Source: an uncultured Pelagibacteraceae bacterium
Lineage (GTDB): Bacteria; Pseudomonadota; Alphaproteobacteria; Pelagibacterales; Pelagibacteraceae
Reading direction: 5' to 3'
Assembly (NCBI GenBank): GCA_902555585.1
Contig: CACDSY010000004.1
Location: 167,020 to 231,019 of the forward strand
Length of the DNA stretch: 64,000 nucleotides
The position numbers and the translations under genes were made by a program. The notes beneath the pieces were generated by a model. The model searched no databases and had not been told where the DNA came from. It worked only from the letters and a program-made list of their open reading frames with translations. This document shows, one piece after another, positions 43,505 through 54,285 of this stretch (positions are counted from its first letter, which is position 1; each line of letters begins with the position of its first letter).

Positions 43505-44962
43505 ATGAAAGTAACAATAGAAAATAAAAAAGGTTTAGAAAAAGATCTTAAAGTATTTATAGATAAGAAAACAATCTCAGGCTTCATGGATGAAAAATAT
43601 GAAGAAATAAGAAAAGACGTTGTAATAAAAGGTTTCAGACCTGGTAAAGTACCTACCGAAATATTAAAAAGACAATTTGGCAAAGCTGTTTATGGCGAAG
43701 TAGTTGATAAGTTGCTAAAAGATACAACAACAAAAGCTCTAGAAGAAAATAAAATCAAACCGGCTGGACAGCCTAAAATAGACTTAAAGTCTTTTGGTGA
43801 AGGTAAAGATTTAGAATACGTAATTTCAGTTACTGAACTACCTGAGGTTTCTGCCAAAGGATTAAGCTCAATTAAAGTAGACGAGTATGTTGTAAAAATT
43901 GATCCTAAAGAAACGGACAAAAGAATAAGTGAAATTGCAAAAAAACAAAATAATTTTAAAGATGCGGAGACAAATTACAGCTCAAAAATGAATGACCTTG
44001 TAATTTTTGATTATAAAGGAACTATTGACGGCAAAGAATTTAAGGGTAACGAGGGCAAAAATACTCAATTAGTTCTTGGGAAAGATTTATTTATAAAAGG
44101 TTTTGACAAACAATTAGAAGGCGTTAAATCAGGTGATACAAAAAATATAAAAGTAAATCTGCCTGAAAATTTTCCTGAAAAAGAACTTATTAATAAAAAA
44201 GCTGTGTTTGAATGTAAGATTACAGCAGTAAGAATTCCTGAAGAAGTAAAAATTAATGATGATTTTGCTAAAAATATGGGTGCGAAAGATTTAGCAAATT
44301 TAAAAGAACTTATTTCAAAACAAATTAATGATGAATATAAAAATTCATTAGCTATGATTACAAAGAAAAGTATTCTTGAGCAAATTGAGAAAGAAAAACT
44401 AGACCAATTACCTGGCAATTTAATTGAACAGGAAGTTAAAATATTATCTCAAGGAATGAAGGAAGATGAAGTTAAAAAGAACCAAAAATCATTAGAAGAT
44501 CAAGCTAAAAAAAGAATTAAAACTGGTTTAATCTTAAATGCTTTTGGTGAAGAAAATAAAATTAATGTTTCCCAAGAGGAAATTAATGTGGAAATACAAA
44601 AACAATTTAGAATGATGCCAGGTCAAGAGAAGATTGTTAAAGATTATTATGAACAAAATCCTGCAGCCATAGATAGTTTAAGGGGACAAATTTACGAAGA
44701 AAAAATAATTGAAGAAATTAAGAAAAAAGCAAAAACTACTAAAAAAGAAATTACCAAAGAAGAAGCTGAGGAAATTTTAAAACAAGAAAATGAAAACAAC
44801 ATTAAAGAACAAGCTAAACTTGCTAAAGAAGACGGAGATGAAAAAAATAAGAAAAAAACAGATCTTAAAAAAAAAGAGGTAAAAACAAAATCGAAAGAAA
44901 CTAAAAAAACAAAAACTCCCACATCAAAACCTAAAAAAGCAAAAAAGGTTAGCAAAAAGTAA
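43505..44962 (+). CDS. tig: Trigger factor
   Basis: Ribosome-associated chaperone. The N-terminal ribosome-binding domain contains [15 protein letters not shown] with the GFRPGKxP signature. The FKBP-like domain is at about 155-245 ([26 protein letters not shown]) and a helical domain follows. At 485 residues it exceeds the typical 430-450 because of an 80-residue low-complexity tail rich in Lys, Glu and Thr from about 406. The leader between tRNA-Leu and the ATG is only ten bases, so both are probably on one transcript. Confidence 0.95.
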   Translation: MKVTIENKKGLEKDLKVFIDKKTISGFMDEKYEEIRKDVVIKGFRPGKVPTEILKRQFGKAVYGEVVDKLLKDTTTKALEENKIKPAGQPKIDLKSFGEGKDLEYVISVTELPEVSAKGLSSIKVDEYVVKIDPKETDKRISEIAKKQNNFKDAETNYSSKMNDLVIFDYKGTIDGKEFKGNEGKNTQLVLGKDLFIKGFDKQLEGVKSGDTKNIKVNLPENFPEKELINKKAVFECKITAVRIPEEVKINDDFAKNMGAKDLANLKELISKQINDEYKNSLAMITKKSILEQIEKEKLDQLPGNLIEQEVKILSQGMKEDEVKKNQKSLEDQAKKRIKTGLILNAFGEENKINVSQEEINVEIQKQFRMMPGQEKIVKDYYEQNPAAIDSLRGQIYEEKIIEEIKKKAKTTKKEITKEEAEEILKQENENNIKEQAKLAKEDGDEKNKKKTDLKKKEVKTKSKETKKTKTPTSKPKKAKKVSKK

Positions 44963-44994
44963 TCACAAGTTGTATAAGATTAATCGAATCGATT

Positions 44995-45606
44995 ATGACT
45001 ATTAAAATTCCAGAACAATTAAACACTCTTATCCCAATGGTTGTCGAACAATCTAGTAGAGGAGAAAGGGCATATGACATTTATTCTAGACTATTAAAGG
45101 AGAGAATTGTATTTGTAGTTGGTCCGATAAATGACGCAGTTGCATCATTAGTTACTGCGCAATTATTATTTTTAGAATCTGAAGATCCTAAGAAAGAAAT
45201 TTCTTTATATATTAATAGTCCTGGTGGACTGGTAACAGCTGGACTTGGTATTTACGATACAATGCAATATATCAAACCAGAGATAAGTACTTTGTGCATA
45301 GGTCAAGCAGCAAGCATGGGTTCATTTTTACTAGCAGCAGGTGCTAAAGGAAAAAGATTTTCATTGCCAAATTCAAGAATAATGGTCCATCAACCGTCAG
45401 CTGGTTTTCAAGGACAAGCAACAGATATTGAAATTCACGCTAATGAAGTTTTATCTTTAAAGAAAAGATTAAATGAAATTTATTCAAAACATACAGGAAA
45501 ATCAGTTGATGAAATTAAATCAGCATTAGAGAGAGATAATTTTATGACACCTGATAATGCAAAAAGTTTTGGCTTAATAGATAAAGTGGTAGAAAAGAGA
45601 GAATAG
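44995..45606 (+). CDS. clpP: ATP-dependent Clp protease proteolytic subunit
   Basis: The 203-residue serine protease forms the Clp barrel. Catalytic Ser107 (GQAASMGS), His132 (MVHQPSAG) and Asp181 (ERDNFM) are all visible, and length is standard. It lies between tig and clpX in the usual order. It degrades unfolded proteins passed on by ClpX. Confidence 0.97.
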   Translation: MTIKIPEQLNTLIPMVVEQSSRGERAYDIYSRLLKERIVFVVGPINDAVASLVTAQLLFLESEDPKKEISLYINSPGGLVTAGLGIYDTMQYIKPEISTLCIGQAASMGSFLLAAGAKGKRFSLPNSRIMVHQPSAGFQGQATDIEIHANEVLSLKKRLNEIYSKHTGKSVDEIKSALERDNFMTPDNAKSFGLIDKVVEKRE

Positions 45607-45695
45607 ATCACAATATATAGTTTGTTCACAACCTATACTTGATTACTTTGCACCATATGTATTAAAGTATTAAAATTGATTCGAATTAAAAAATT

Positions 45696-46955
45696 ATGAG
45701 CAACAATAAAAATATTCTTTACTGTTCTTTTTGTGGCAAGAGCCAACACGAAGTTAGAAAGTTAATTGCTGGTCCAACTGTATTCATTTGTGATGAGTGC
45801 GTAGAACTTTGTATGGATATCATCAAAGAGGAGAGCAAAGATAATTTTGTAAAACATCAGGATGGATTACCATTACCAAAAGAAATATGTAAAGTTCTTG
45901 ACGATTATGTGATTGGACAATCTCATGCAAAAAAAGTTTTATCAGTTGCGGTTCATAATCATTACAAAAGATTAAACTACGAAAATAAAACAAGCAAAAC
46001 GGTTGAACTATCTAAATCTAATATTATGCTGGTGGGCCCAACTGGATGTGGAAAAACATTATTAGCCCAAACTCTTGCAAGAATACTTGATGTACCTTTT
46101 ACAATGGCTGATGCAACAACATTAACTGAAGCGGGCTATGTTGGTGAAGATGTTGAAAATATAATTTTGAAATTATTACAAGCTGCAGATTATAATGTAG
46201 AAAAAGCTCAAAGAGGAATTGTTTACATAGATGAGGTTGACAAAATTAGTAGAAAATCTGAAAATCCATCTATAACTAGGGATGTATCTGGAGAAGGTGT
46301 TCAACAAGCTCTATTAAAAATTATGGAGGGAACAGTTGCAAGTGTTCCTCCTCAAGGAGGAAGAAAACATCCTCAACAAGAATTTCTACAAGTAGATACT
46401 ACCAATATACTGTTTATTTGTGGAGGAGCCTTTGCTGGTCTTGATAAAATAATATCTCAAAGAGACAAAGGGTCATCTATTGGATTTGGAGCAGAAGTTA
46501 AAACTTTACAAGATAAAAAAACTGGAGAATGGATGAAAAATCTAGAGCCTGAGGATTTACTAAGATACGGACTGATCCCAGAATTTATTGGTAGATTACC
46601 AATTACAGCTACTCTTGAAGATTTGGATGAAAAATCTTTAGTTAAAATTTTACAAGAGCCAAAAAATTCATTGATAAAACAGTACCAAGAATTATTTAGA
46701 TTAGAAGGCGTAAAATTAACATTTAAAGATCAAGCTGTTAAAGATATTGCTAACAAAGCTATAAGTAAGAAAACTGGGGCTAGAGGATTGAGATCAATTT
46801 TAGAAAATTTATTACTTAAAACTATGTTTGATCTTCCTGGTCAAGATAACATTGAAGAGGTTATTATTGATGCTGGAGCAACCAAAGGAACATCTCAGCC
46901 AATAATAGTTCATACTAAGAACAAATCAAAAACAGAAAAGACTTCTGCGGCTTAA
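45696..46955 (+). CDS. clpX: ATP-dependent Clp protease ATP-binding subunit ClpX
   Basis: The 419-residue AAA+ unfoldase has an N-terminal zinc finger (Cys10, Cys13, Cys32, Cys35), Walker A GPTGCGKT at 114-121, Walker [10 protein letters not shown] and the pore/arginine-finger region ending in [13 protein letters not shown]. It recognises tagged proteins and feeds ClpP. A gap of 89 bases separates it from clpP. Confidence 0.97.
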   Translation: MSNNKNILYCSFCGKSQHEVRKLIAGPTVFICDECVELCMDIIKEESKDNFVKHQDGLPLPKEICKVLDDYVIGQSHAKKVLSVAVHNHYKRLNYENKTSKTVELSKSNIMLVGPTGCGKTLLAQTLARILDVPFTMADATTLTEAGYVGEDVENIILKLLQAADYNVEKAQRGIVYIDEVDKISRKSENPSITRDVSGEGVQQALLKIMEGTVASVPPQGGRKHPQQEFLQVDTTNILFICGGAFAGLDKIISQRDKGSSIGFGAEVKTLQDKKTGEWMKNLEPEDLLRYGLIPEFIGRLPITATLEDLDEKSLVKILQEPKNSLIKQYQELFRLEGVKLTFKDQAVKDIANKAISKKTGARGLRSILENLLLKTMFDLPGQDNIEEVIIDAGATKGTSQPIIVHTKNKSKTEKTSAA

Positions 46956-47017
46956 TAAGAGTTAATAAACAAAAGTTTCCTATTGCAATATAAAATATAA
47001 TATCCATATTTATAGTT

Positions 47018-49405
47018 ATGGAAGTTAAATTAACACAGCCATTATTACCATTAAGAGACATAGTAGTGTTTCCAAGCATGGTAATTCCACTATTTGTAGG
47101 AAGAGATAAATCTATTACTGCCCTAAATGAGGTGATGAAAAGTGACAAAAAAATAATATTAGTTACTCAAAAAAATTCTGAGGTTGATGATCCTAAAAAA
47201 AATGATGTATTTTCTTATGGATGTGAAAGTAATATATTACAACTTTTAAAACTTCCAGACGGCACAGTTAAAGTTTTAGTAGAAGGAATTAAAAGAGTAA
47301 AAATAATTGATTTTAAAGATGATGAAAAATTTATTACGTGTACATACGAACATCAAAAAGATGTTTTAAACAAAGATGAAGATCTATTACCTTTAGCTAT
47401 TACAGCTGTAAAAAGATTAGAAAAGTTAACTTCTGTAAATAAAAAAATTTCATCCGAAACTATAAGCAATATTAAACAATTAAAAGATCCATCTAAAATT
47501 GTAGACAATATTGTTTCAAATTTAAATGCATCGATATCTGAAAAACAGCAAATATTTGAAACATTGGATGTTAAGAAAAGATTAAATGCAGCTATTAAAA
47601 TGATGGAAAGTGAAACAAGCATCATTGGAGTAGAAAAAAGAATTAGAGGAAGAGTCAAAACCCAAATGGAAAAGACTCAAAGAGAGTATTATTTAAACGA
47701 ACAATTAAAAGCAATTCAAAAAGAATTAGGTGAAATTGAGGATGGCAAAGATGAGACTACTAGCTTAAAAAAATCAATTCAAAAAGCTAAAATGCCAAAA
47801 GATGTTGAGAAGAAGTGTATGTCAGAGCTTAAGAAATTAAAAAACATGAGTCCCATGTCAGCAGAAGCAACAGTTGTTAGAAATTATTTAGATTGGATGA
47901 TTGATCTTCCTTGGTTTAAAAAAGATGAAGTAGATATCGATTTAAATAAAGGTCTTAAAATTTTAGATGAAGATCATTTTGGTTTAGAAAAAGTTAAAGA
48001 GAGAATTATTGAGTTTCTAGCTGTTCAAAAAAGAATGGAAAAAATTAAAGGACCAATTTTATGTTTAGTTGGACCCCCAGGTGTTGGAAAAACATCACTT
48101 GGAAAATCTATTGCCAAAGCTACAAATAGACAGTTTATTAGAATGTCATTAGGGGGTGTAAGAGATGAAGCTGAAATACGAGGTCATAGAAGAACATACA
48201 TTGGATCTTTACCAGGAAAAATAATTCAAATGATGAAAAAGGCTGGTACAAAAAATCCTTTGTTTTTATTAGATGAAGTCGATAAAATCGGAAACGATTA
48301 TAGAGGAGATCCATCGTCAGCTTTACTTGAAGCTTTAGACCCTGAGCAGAATACAGCATTCAATGATCACTATTTAGAAGTTGATTATGATTTGTCTGAT
48401 GTAATGTTTGTAACTACAGCAAATACTTTAAATATTTTACCACCACTTCTTGATAGAATGGAAGTTATAAGAATTCCTGGATATACAGAGGATGAAAAAG
48501 TAAATATTGCAAACAAGTATTTATTACCTAAACAAGTAAAAGAAAATGGTGTGAAGGAGGGTGAACTAAATTTAGAAGATGGGACAATAAAAGAGATAAT
48601 TAGAAGTTACACAAGAGAGTCTGGTGTTAGAAATTTAGAAAGAGAAATTTCAAAAGTAACAAGAAAAGTTGTAAAAAAAGTTGTAAGCGGTGAAGTAGAG
48701 AAAGTTCAAGTAAACGAAAAAAATATTACAGACTTTTTAGGAATTAAAAAATTCAAATTTGGTGAAGTAGAAGACAAAGACAAAACGGGAATAGTTATAG
48801 GACTAGCGTGGACCGAAGTAGGTGGAGAAATTCTTAAAATCGAGACTGTCAATATGCCAGGTAAAGGTAGAATGCAAATAACTGGAAAACTTGGTGATGT
48901 GATGCAAGAATCTGTTAAGGCTGCAAAATCATATGTCAGATCAAAAAGTTTAGAATACGGTATAATTCCACCTTTCTTTGAAAAAAAAGATTTTCATATC
49001 CATGTTCCTGAAGGTGCAACGCCTAAAGATGGACCATCAGCTGGTATAGCAATGGTTACATCAATAGTATCGTCAATCACAAACATTCCTGTGAATAGAG
49101 AGATTGCTATGACTGGCGAAGTAACAATTACAGGACAAGTTTTACAAATTGGTGGTTTAAAAGAAAAATTATTAGCTGCACACAGAGCAGGGGTTAAAAA
49201 AGTATTAATACCCAAAGAAAACGAAAAAGATTTAGCAGATATTCCAAAAAAGGTGAGAGAAGATATTAAAATTATTCCAGTAGAAACAGCAGATGAAGTA
49301 CTTAAAATTGCCCTAACAAAAGAGTTAAAACCAGTAGAATGGACTGAGGTAGATAAAATTTCAGAGGGCAAAAAGGACGATAAATCTCAGGCTAGTATTC
49401 AGTAA
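47018..49405 (+). CDS. lon: ATP-dependent protease Lon
   Basis: The 795-residue protein has the N-terminal LON domain (about 1-200), Walker A GPPGVGKTS, Walker B LFLLDEVDKI, and the catalytic Ser674 in PKDGPSAGIAM with Lys717 in GGLKEKLLAAHRAG, matching the E. coli Ser/Lys dyad spacing of 43. It is a cytoplasmic quality-control protease. It sits 62 bases after clpX, and its end is followed directly by the tRNA-Val promoter. Confidence 0.97.
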   Translation: MEVKLTQPLLPLRDIVVFPSMVIPLFVGRDKSITALNEVMKSDKKIILVTQKNSEVDDPKKNDVFSYGCESNILQLLKLPDGTVKVLVEGIKRVKIIDFKDDEKFITCTYEHQKDVLNKDEDLLPLAITAVKRLEKLTSVNKKISSETISNIKQLKDPSKIVDNIVSNLNASISEKQQIFETLDVKKRLNAAIKMMESETSIIGVEKRIRGRVKTQMEKTQREYYLNEQLKAIQKELGEIEDGKDETTSLKKSIQKAKMPKDVEKKCMSELKKLKNMSPMSAEATVVRNYLDWMIDLPWFKKDEVDIDLNKGLKILDEDHFGLEKVKERIIEFLAVQKRMEKIKGPILCLVGPPGVGKTSLGKSIAKATNRQFIRMSLGGVRDEAEIRGHRRTYIGSLPGKIIQMMKKAGTKNPLFLLDEVDKIGNDYRGDPSSALLEALDPEQNTAFNDHYLEVDYDLSDVMFVTTANTLNILPPLLDRMEVIRIPGYTEDEKVNIANKYLLPKQVKENGVKEGELNLEDGTIKEIIRSYTRESGVRNLEREISKVTRKVVKKVVSGEVEKVQVNEKNITDFLGIKKFKFGEVEDKDKTGIVIGLAWTEVGGEILKIETVNMPGKGRMQITGKLGDVMQESVKAAKSYVRSKSLEYGIIPPFFEKKDFHIHVPEGATPKDGPSAGIAMVTSIVSSITNIPVNREIAMTGEVTITGQVLQIGGLKEKLLAAHRAGVKKVLIPKENEKDLADIPKKVREDIKIIPVETADEVLKIALTKELKPVEWTEVDKISEGKKDDKSQASIQ

Positions 49406-49412
49406 TAAACAA

Positions 49413-49441
49413 TTTACTTTATTAATCCGTTGATGTAATAG
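49413..49441 (+). promoter_or_regulatory. Candidate promoter for tRNA-Val and tRNA-Asp
   Basis: TTTACT (49413-49418), a 17-base spacer and TAATAG (49436-49441) lie between the lon stop and tRNA-Val. The start would be near 49448, six bases before the mature tRNA. Confidence 0.5.
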
Positions 49442-49453
49442 TACCAAGATTTT

Positions 49454-49529
49454 GGGTGGTTAGCTCAGTTGGTAGAGCATCTCGTTTACACCGAGGGGGT
49501 CAAAGGTTCGAGTCCTTTACTACCCACCA
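49454..49529 (+). tRNA. tRNA-Val (anticodon TAC)
   Basis: The acceptor stem GGGTGGT/ACTACCC, the D loop AGCTCAGTTGGTAGAGC, the anticodon loop TTTACAC (TAC) and the T arm GGTTCGAGTCC are all present, with CCA encoded. Length is 76. It lies 48 bases after lon. Confidence 0.97.
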
Positions 49530-49540
49530 TTTACACCTGT

Positions 49541-49617
49541 GGGGGTGTAGCTCAGTTGGTTAGAGCACCTGCCTGTCACGCAGGGGGCCGAGGGTTCGAG
49601 TCCCTTCACTCCCGCCA
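49541..49617 (+). tRNA. tRNA-Asp (anticodon GTC)
   Basis: The acceptor stem GGGGGTG/CACTCCC, D loop AGCTCAGTTGGTTAGAGC, anticodon stem-loop CCTGC-CTGTCAC-GCAGG (GTC) and T arm GGGTTCGAGTCCC are present, with CCA encoded. Length is 77. It lies 11 bases after tRNA-Val, so both are probably processed from one precursor. Confidence 0.97.
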
Positions 49618-49645
49618 TTATTTGAGTAAAACTAGGCATAAAAAT

Positions 49646-49676
49646 GTGACATATCTTCACTTTTAGTTGATATAAT
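49646..49676 (+). promoter_or_regulatory. Probable promoter for the nuo operon
   Basis: A perfect TATAAT (49671-49676) lies 20 bases before the nuoA ATG. A GTGACA (49646-49651) at 19-base spacing is the best -35 candidate. The short remaining leader holds a TAGGAA Shine-Dalgarno. Confidence 0.5.
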
Positions 49677-49696
49677 AGTTGTTACATAGGAATCAA

Positions 49697-50065
49697 ATGC
49701 TTGCGGAATTTTTAAAAGATTATCTACCGATAATATTATTTTTGATAATAGCTTTAGGCTTAAGTCTTGCTTTTGTTGCAATTAATTATATTGCTGCTCC
49801 AAGTAAACCTGATCCTGAGAAACTTTCAGCTTATGAATGTGGGTTTGAACCTTTCAATGACTCTAGAATGGAATTTGATGTCAGGTTTTATTTAGTTGCA
49901 ATATTATTTATAATTTTTGACCTAGAAATTGCATTTTTATTCCCATGGGCAATCTCACTTGGTGAAATTGGTTTATATGGCTTCTGCTCTATGATGCTAT
50001 TTTTATTTATTTTAACTGTTGGATTTATTTATGAATGGAAAAAAGGAGCTTTAGATTGGGAATAA
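49697..50065 (+). CDS. nuoA: NADH-quinone oxidoreductase subunit A
   Basis: A 122-residue membrane subunit with three helices and the conserved loop [22 protein letters not shown] split by helix ends. The Cys in YECGFEP is characteristic. The ATG at 49697 with TAGGAA upstream is preferred over a TTG at 49679. It starts the complex I operon and helps couple quinone reduction to proton pumping. Confidence 0.96.
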   Translation: MLAEFLKDYLPIILFLIIALGLSLAFVAINYIAAPSKPDPEKLSAYECGFEPFNDSRMEFDVRFYLVAILFIIFDLEIAFLFPWAISLGEIGLYGFCSMMLFLFILTVGFIYEWKKGALDWE

Positions 50066-50066
50066 A

Positions 50067-50588
50067 ATGAATTTACAAGATAGAAAAAAAGATATCCCAG
50101 AAGAGTTTAAACAGTTAGCACAAGACTTTAGTGATAACGGTTTTATAACAACATCACTAGACAATCTTGTTAATTGGGCAAGAACTGGTTCATTGCATTG
50201 GATGACGTTTGGACTAGCTTGTTGTGCTGTAGAAATGATGCAAACATCTATGCCAAGATATGATCTTGAAAGATTTGGTGCAGCACCAAGAGCATCACCA
50301 CGTCAATCAGATGTTATGATAGTTGCAGGTACGCTAACAAATAAAATGGCTCCTGCATTAAGAAAGGTTTATGATCAGATGCCTGAACCTAGATATGTAA
50401 TATCTATGGGAAGTTGTGCAAATGGTGGAGGCTACTATCATTATTCATACTCTGTAGTGAGAGGTTGCGATCGAGTGGTACCTGTTGATGTATATGTACC
50501 CGGATGCCCTCCATCAGCTGAAGCATTACTTTATGGGATTTTACAGTTACAGAAAAAAATTAGAAATAAAGGTTCTTTAGAAAGATAA
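50067..50588 (+). CDS. nuoB: NADH-quinone oxidoreductase subunit B
   Basis: The 173-residue peripheral subunit holds the terminal N2 4Fe-4S cluster: tandem Cys in [10 protein letters not shown], with Cys in [13 protein letters not shown] and in [10 protein letters not shown]. It passes electrons to quinone. It begins one base after the nuoA stop. Confidence 0.97.
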   Translation: MNLQDRKKDIPEEFKQLAQDFSDNGFITTSLDNLVNWARTGSLHWMTFGLACCAVEMMQTSMPRYDLERFGAAPRASPRQSDVMIVAGTLTNKMAPALRKVYDQMPEPRYVISMGSCANGGGYYHYSYSVVRGCDRVVPVDVYVPGCPPSAEALLYGILQLQKKIRNKGSLER

Positions 50589-50590
50589 AA

Positions 50591-51181
50591 ATGAAAAATC
50601 TTGAGAGCTTGGAAAAGTTTATAAACTCCGAATTAACATCTAAAATAAATAATTCATTTATAAAGCATGACAACATTTATATAAATATAGATCATGATGA
50701 ATTGGTCGATGTTATCTCTTTTTTGAAAACCAATAAAGATACTAAATTTAGACAATTAATCGAAATTACAGCTGTAGATTACCCTGAAAATGAAAATAGA
50801 TTTAAGATGGTTTATTTATTATTAAGTCATGAATATAATCAAAGAATTATTATTGATTATTCAATAAAAGAAAATGAAGTAATTTCCTCATTAACTTCTA
50901 TTTTTCCGGCAGCAAATTGGATGGAAAGAGAAGTGTTTGATATGTACGGGTTAAAATTTAAAGATCATCCCGATTTAAGAAGAATTTTAACTGATTATGG
51001 TTTTGAGGGACATCCGTTGAGAAAAGATTTTCCTCTTACTGGCCATAATGAAGTTCGTTATAGTGAAGAACAAAAAAAAGTGATCTATGAACCTGTAAAA
51101 TTAGAACAGAATTACAGAAATTTTGATTATGAGAGTCCCTGGGAAGGAACAAAATACATTAAAGAAATTAAAAAAAACTAA
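50591..51181 (+). CDS. nuoC: NADH-quinone oxidoreductase subunit C
   Basis: The 196-residue protein contains the 30 kDa subunit signature [20 protein letters not shown] and [22 protein letters not shown] (shown in parts), with the family's RKDFPL end motif. It is a structural subunit of the peripheral arm. It is separate from nuoD, unlike the fused NuoCD of E. coli, as in alphaproteobacteria and mitochondria. TAATG overlap with nuoD. Confidence 0.95.
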   Translation: MKNLESLEKFINSELTSKINNSFIKHDNIYINIDHDELVDVISFLKTNKDTKFRQLIEITAVDYPENENRFKMVYLLLSHEYNQRIIIDYSIKENEVISSLTSIFPAANWMEREVFDMYGLKFKDHPDLRRILTDYGFEGHPLRKDFPLTGHNEVRYSEEQKKVIYEPVKLEQNYRNFDYESPWEGTKYIKEIKKN

Positions 51182-52356
51182 TGGCAAAAGAAAAAAAAAC
51201 ACTAAATCTGAATTTTGGACCACAACATCCTGCAGCACATGGAGTTTTAAGATTAATACTTCAATTAGATGGAGAAGTTGTTGAAAAAGCTGATCCTCAT
51301 ATAGGATTATTGCACCGAGGTACTGAGAAGTTAATAGAAAATAAAACTTATATCCAGGCTGTTCCTTATTTTGATCGTCTTGATTATGTAGCACCAATGA
51401 ATCAAGAACATGCATTTGCTTTAGCTATAGAAAAAATTTTAAAAATTGAAGTTCCTTCTAGAGCAAAATATATAAGAGTAATATTCTGTGAAATAGGTCG
51501 TATATTAAGCCACATATTAAATGTTACTACTCAAGCAATGGATGTTGGGGCGTTAACACCAACTTTATGGGGATTTGAGGAACGAGAAAAATTAATGGGA
51601 TTTTATGAGAGGGTGTCCGGATCAAGGTTGCACGCTAATTATTTTAGAGCTGGTGGAGTACACAAAGATCTGCCTGTCGGACTAGAAAGTGATATTGATG
51701 AATTTTGTGAAAGATTCCCAAAAATAATTGATGATTTAGAAACTTTACTCACCGATAACAGAATATTTAAACAAAGAAATGTAGATATTGGAATAGTATC
51801 AAAACAAGATGCACTAGATTATTCTTTTTCAGGAGTTATGTTAAGAGGCTCCGGTGTAGCTTGGGATTTAAGAAGAAGTCAACCCTATGATTGTTATAAC
51901 GATTTAGAATTTAAAATTCCTGTTGGAAAAAATGGGGATTGTTATGATAGGTATCTTTGCAGAATTGAAGAAATGAGAGAAAGTTTAAAAATTATTAAAC
52001 AGTGTTTAAAAAATATTCCAAAAGGACCAATTAAAACAGAAGATGGAAAGATTTCCCCTCCTCCAAAAAAGGAACTTAAACAGTCTATGGAAGCTTTAAT
52101 CCATCATTTTAAGTTATTTACAGAGGGATATAGGGTTGAAAAAGATGAGATATATACAGCAGTTGAGGCACCAAAAGGAGAATTTGGTGTCTATTTAATT
52201 TCAGATGGCTCAAGCAAACCTTACAAATGCAAGATAAGAGCTCCTGGATTTACCCACCTTCAAGCTATGGATTATCTAATAAAAGGACATATGCTTGCTG
52301 ATGTACCTGCAGTTTTAGGTTCAATGGATATTGTTTTTGGTGAGGTCGACAGATGA
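51181..52356 (+). CDS. nuoD: NADH-quinone oxidoreductase subunit D
   Basis: The 391-residue 49 kDa subunit homologue begins [16 protein letters not shown], the hydrogenase-like His motif near the quinone site, and includes LHRGTEKL and the C-terminal [12 protein letters not shown]. It forms the quinone-binding chamber with NuoB. It overlaps nuoE by four bases. Confidence 0.97.
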   Translation: MAKEKKTLNLNFGPQHPAAHGVLRLILQLDGEVVEKADPHIGLLHRGTEKLIENKTYIQAVPYFDRLDYVAPMNQEHAFALAIEKILKIEVPSRAKYIRVIFCEIGRILSHILNVTTQAMDVGALTPTLWGFEEREKLMGFYERVSGSRLHANYFRAGGVHKDLPVGLESDIDEFCERFPKIIDDLETLLTDNRIFKQRNVDIGIVSKQDALDYSFSGVMLRGSGVAWDLRRSQPYDCYNDLEFKIPVGKNGDCYDRYLCRIEEMRESLKIIKQCLKNIPKGPIKTEDGKISPPPKKELKQSMEALIHHFKLFTEGYRVEKDEIYTAVEAPKGEFGVYLISDGSSKPYKCKIRAPGFTHLQAMDYLIKGHMLADVPAVLGSMDIVFGEVDR

Positions 52357-52961
52357 GCATAAAAAAAATTTACAGAGAGCAGCCTAAAACTTTTAAGTTT
52401 AGTGATAAAAGTATGGAGGCTGCAAATAAAATAGTTTCTAATTATCCAAATGGAAAACAACAAAGTGCAGTTATGGCTTTGTTATATATTGCACAAAGGC
52501 AAAATGACAACTGGATACCATTACAAGCAATGAAATATATAGCTAAATTCTTAGATATGCCTTACATCAAAGTATATGAAGTAGCTACTTTTTATTCGAT
52601 GTACAACCTATCTCCAGTTGGTAAATATTTTTTTCAAATTTGTACCACAACACCATGTATGCTTAGAGGGGCATATGATTTAGTTAAAGTTTGTAAAAAT
52701 AAAATATCTAAAAAAGAAAATGTATTATCCGAGGATGGAAAAATTTCTTGGATGGAAGTTGAATGTTTAGGTGCATGTGTAAACGCTCCAATGATGCAGG
52801 TTAATGAGGACTATTATGAAGATTTGAATGATAAAAAACTCGAAGAAATAATTGAGACGATATACCAAAATAAAACCCCAAAACCAGGATCTTATTCAGG
52901 AAGAATAAATGCAGAACCAGTTAACAATAGAAAAACTTTATTAGGAAACAAAAATGCTTAA
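52353..52961 (+). CDS. nuoE: NADH-quinone oxidoreductase subunit E
   Basis: The 24 kDa-type subunit carries the N1a 2Fe-2S cluster ligands Cys97, Cys102, Cys138 and Cys142. At 202 residues it is longer than E. coli NuoE (166) owing to a C-terminal extension of about 40 residues, as is common in alphaproteobacteria. It overlaps nuoF by eight bases. Confidence 0.96.
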   Translation: MSIKKIYREQPKTFKFSDKSMEAANKIVSNYPNGKQQSAVMALLYIAQRQNDNWIPLQAMKYIAKFLDMPYIKVYEVATFYSMYNLSPVGKYFFQICTTTPCMLRGAYDLVKVCKNKISKKENVLSEDGKISWMEVECLGACVNAPMMQVNEDYYEDLNDKKLEEIIETIYQNKTPKPGSYSGRINAEPVNNRKTLLGNKNA

Positions 52962-54285
52962 AGACGAAGATAGAATATTTCAAAATTTATACAATGACAG
53001 TGGTGCAGACATCGAGTCAGCTAAATTAAGAGATGATTGGAACGGAACAAAAGAAATTTTAGAAAAGGGAAGAGAATGGATAATCAATGAAGTTAAATCC
53101 TCTGAACTTAGAGGGCGTGGAGGCGCTGGTTTTCCAACTGGTTTAAAATGGTCATTCGCACCTAAAGAAGTGGGATCTAGACCTCATTATTTAGTCATTA
53201 ATGCAGATGAGTCAGAACCTGGAACATGTAAAGATAGAGATATATTAAGATTTGAACCTCATAAATTAATCGAAGGATGTTTAATTGCATCGTATGCTGT
53301 TAATGCACATAAATGTTACATTTATATTAGAGGTGAATATTTTAATGAAGGACAAAAACTTCAAACTGCAATCGACGAGGCTTATAAAAATAATTTAATT
53401 GGGAAAAATGCTTTAAATTTAGGATGGGATTTAGATATTTATATACACTATGGTGCTGGTGCCTATATTTGTGGTGAAGAAACTGCACTGTTGGAGAGTT
53501 TGGAAGGAAAAAAGGGTCAACCAAGATTAAAGCCACCATTTCCTGCATTAATTGGATTATATGGATGTCCTACTATAATTAATAATGTTGAGACTGTTGC
53601 AGCTGTTCCTACAATTCTAAGAAGAGGTGCAAAATGGTTTAGTTCACTTGGAAGACCTAAAAACACTGGAACAAAAATTTATTGTATTTCTGGAAATGTA
53701 AATAATCCATGTAATGTAGAGGAAGAAATGGGAATTCCACTTAAAGAATTAATTGAAACTCATGCCGGTGGTGTAGTTGGTGGATGGGATAATCTTAAAG
53801 CAGTAATACCCGGTGGTTCTTCAATGCCAATGTTGCCCAAAGAAATATGCGACAACATGAAAATGGATTTTGATGCATGTGTTGAAAATAAAACAGGACT
53901 AGGAACAGCTGGTATTGTTGTGATCAATAATGACCAAGACATTATTAAGTGTATGGCAAGGATAGCTAGATTTTATAAACATGAAAGTTGTGGTCAGTGC
54001 ACACCCTGCAGGGAAGGATCCGGATGGATGTGGAGAATGTTGGAGAGAATGGCAGCAGGTGAGGCAACTCCAGATGAAGTAGATATGCTTTTTGATGTAA
54101 CAAAACAAATAGAAGGCCATACAATTTGTGCTTTTGGTGAAGGCTCATCGTGGCCAGTTCAAGGATTAATAAGACATTTTAAGGATGAAATACTTGAAAG
54201 AAATAAATTTGATCCTGTAGTGAAAAAACAAAAAAATATTCCATACTTAGTAGATCAACATTTATTAGAAAAAGAAAATGCCTAA
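52954..54285 (+). CDS. nuoF: NADH-quinone oxidoreductase subunit F
   Basis: The 443-residue NADH-binding subunit has the nucleotide motif [10 protein letters not shown] (near 51-60), the FMN region [16 protein letters not shown] and N3 cluster cysteines in [12 protein letters not shown] plus a distal Cys in HTICAFGEG. It accepts electrons from NADH. It overlaps nuoG by eight bases. Confidence 0.97.
   Translation: MLKDEDRIFQNLYNDSGADIESAKLRDDWNGTKEILEKGREWIINEVKSSELRGRGGAGFPTGLKWSFAPKEVGSRPHYLVINADESEPGTCKDRDILRFEPHKLIEGCLIASYAVNAHKCYIYIRGEYFNEGQKLQTAIDEAYKNNLIGKNALNLGWDLDIYIHYGAGAYICGEETALLESLEGKKGQPRLKPPFPALIGLYGCPTIINNVETVAAVPTILRRGAKWFSSLGRPKNTGTKIYCISGNVNNPCNVEEEMGIPLKELIETHAGGVVGGWDNLKAVIPGGSSMPMLPKEICDNMKMDFDACVENKTGLGTAGIVVINNDQDIIKCMARIARFYKHESCGQCTPCREGSGWMWRMLERMAAGEATPDEVDMLFDVTKQIEGHTICAFGEGSSWPVQGLIRHFKDEILERNKFDPVVKKQKNIPYLVDQHLLEKENA

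Noticed and set aside
44065..44418. 117-codon frame antisense to trigger factor
   Set aside because: Rich in Ser and Phe, as expected from reading Lys/Glu codons backwards.
45638..45658. Possible heat-shock promoter (CTTGAT followed by CCATAT) before clpX
   Set aside because: The spacing between the two elements is only about nine bases, too short for a sigma-32 promoter.
49469..49666. Plus-strand frame crossing tRNA-Val and tRNA-Asp
   Set aside because: The bases are fully explained by the two tRNA genes.
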